From Acidobacteriota bacterium (lineage in GTDB: Bacteria > Acidobacteriota > Blastocatellia > Pyrinomonadales > Pyrinomonadaceae): DNA of 14,729 bases. Within the stretch, counting starts at the first letter, position 1; each line of letters opens with the position of its first letter. The DNA lies in contig JAOTWT010000024.1 in assembly GCA_029862725.1 (NCBI GenBank), positions 1 through 14,729 of the forward strand, given 5' to 3'. Made by a program: the position numbers and the translations under genes. The notes under the pieces were generated by a model that did no database searches, was not told the origin of the DNA, and saw only the letters and a list, made by a program, of their open reading frames with translations. Shown in pieces: positions 14,472-14,729 of the stretch.

Positions 14472-14729
14472 ATGCGAATCCTCCTTGTCGAACCCGAGCC
14501 GCGGAACACAAAGCTGATACGGCGTGCGCTTAAGGCCAGTGCCTACGCGGTCGATTGTTGTAAAGACACCGATGACGCGTTATACCGGCTCGAAATCAAC
14601 GACTACGATCTGATAGTCCTCGAGATTCAGCTTCCGAATAAGGACGGGGTCGATTTGTGCGAAGAGATACGGTCATCCGGCATCACGTCTCCGATCCTGA
14701 TCCTGACAGCAAAGGGCTCTGTCGACGAC
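14472..14729 (+). CDS. Response-regulator receiver domain with substituted phosphoacceptor, C-terminus off the right edge
   Basis: The frame is open from ATG 14472 (AAAGGTG just upstream) for 86 codons to the window edge. It has the receiver fold: ILLVEPEPRNTKLIRRAL (beta1-alpha1), YDLIVLEIQLPNKDG (beta3 and loop) and PILILTAKG (beta4, with the conserved T79). It resembles receivers of OmpR-type regulators, but the output domain lies outside the window. Two key positions are altered. The phosphoacceptor aspartate expected after LIVL is glutamate (E51). The acidic pair normally VED-E reads VEP-E, with P8 in place of a metal-binding aspartate. The lysine of the active site would lie beyond the edge. 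The receiver is therefore probably not phosphorylated in the standard way and could be constitutively active or controlled differently. No histidine kinase is visible in the window. Confidence -1.
   Translation, partial: MRILLVEPEPRNTKLIRRALKASAYAVDCCKDTDDALYRLEINDYDLIVLEIQLPNKDGVDLCEEIRSSGITSPILILTAKGSVDD

Overview
The window is about 14.7 kb of protein-coding chromosomal DNA from a Gram-negative, probably heterotrophic bacterium. I saw no rRNA, tRNA, CRISPR array, transposase or phage gene. The gene content fits an Acidobacteriota genome of the Blastocatellia type: a SurA-like/DsbA-like fusion, a plant-type glutaminyl cyclotransferase lipoprotein, a PDZ/radical-SAM/DUF512 protein, a GH97 glycosidase and GTTCAAA-type heptad repeats. 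That assignment is inference from gene content, not from a marker gene.

Left part (1-5226). A secreted SdrD-B-domain surface protein runs leftwards off the window edge from a start at 1742. Its 303-bp divergent upstream region holds a candidate promoter overlapped by a 26-bp dyad and a long leader with hairpins. Rightwards, three tightly spaced genes form a probable operon: a cytosolic BtuF-like cobalamin-binding protein, an exported SurA-like/thioredoxin (CPAC) foldase, and a glutaminyl-peptide cyclotransferase lipoprotein. The last two probably mature exported proteins.

Central part (5266-11777, all minus strand). Read in the direction of transcription, the order is aldehyde dehydrogenase, GH97 alpha-glucosidase-type enzyme (TTG start), alanine dehydrogenase, and the radical-SAM/DUF512 protein. 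The DUF512 gene carries an in-frame heptad inverted-repeat element of about 125 bp. A second element of the same design fills the gap between it and alanine dehydrogenase. A good intrinsic terminator (11731-11777) separates this cluster from the next gene.

Right part (11802-14729). A two-PDZ HtrA/DegP protease has a clear promoter (TGTACA-17-TATAAT), and its start is revised to 13343. Next comes a zinc-type MDR dehydrogenase on the minus strand. Divergent from it, running off the right edge, is a response-regulator receiver domain in which the phosphoacceptor aspartate is glutamate and one acidic-pocket residue is proline.

No single undescribed multi-gene system is evident. The strongest leads are the protein-coding palindromic repeat element and the degenerate receiver domain. 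Many annotated starts have weak Shine-Dalgarno sequences, so several starts are decided by context.
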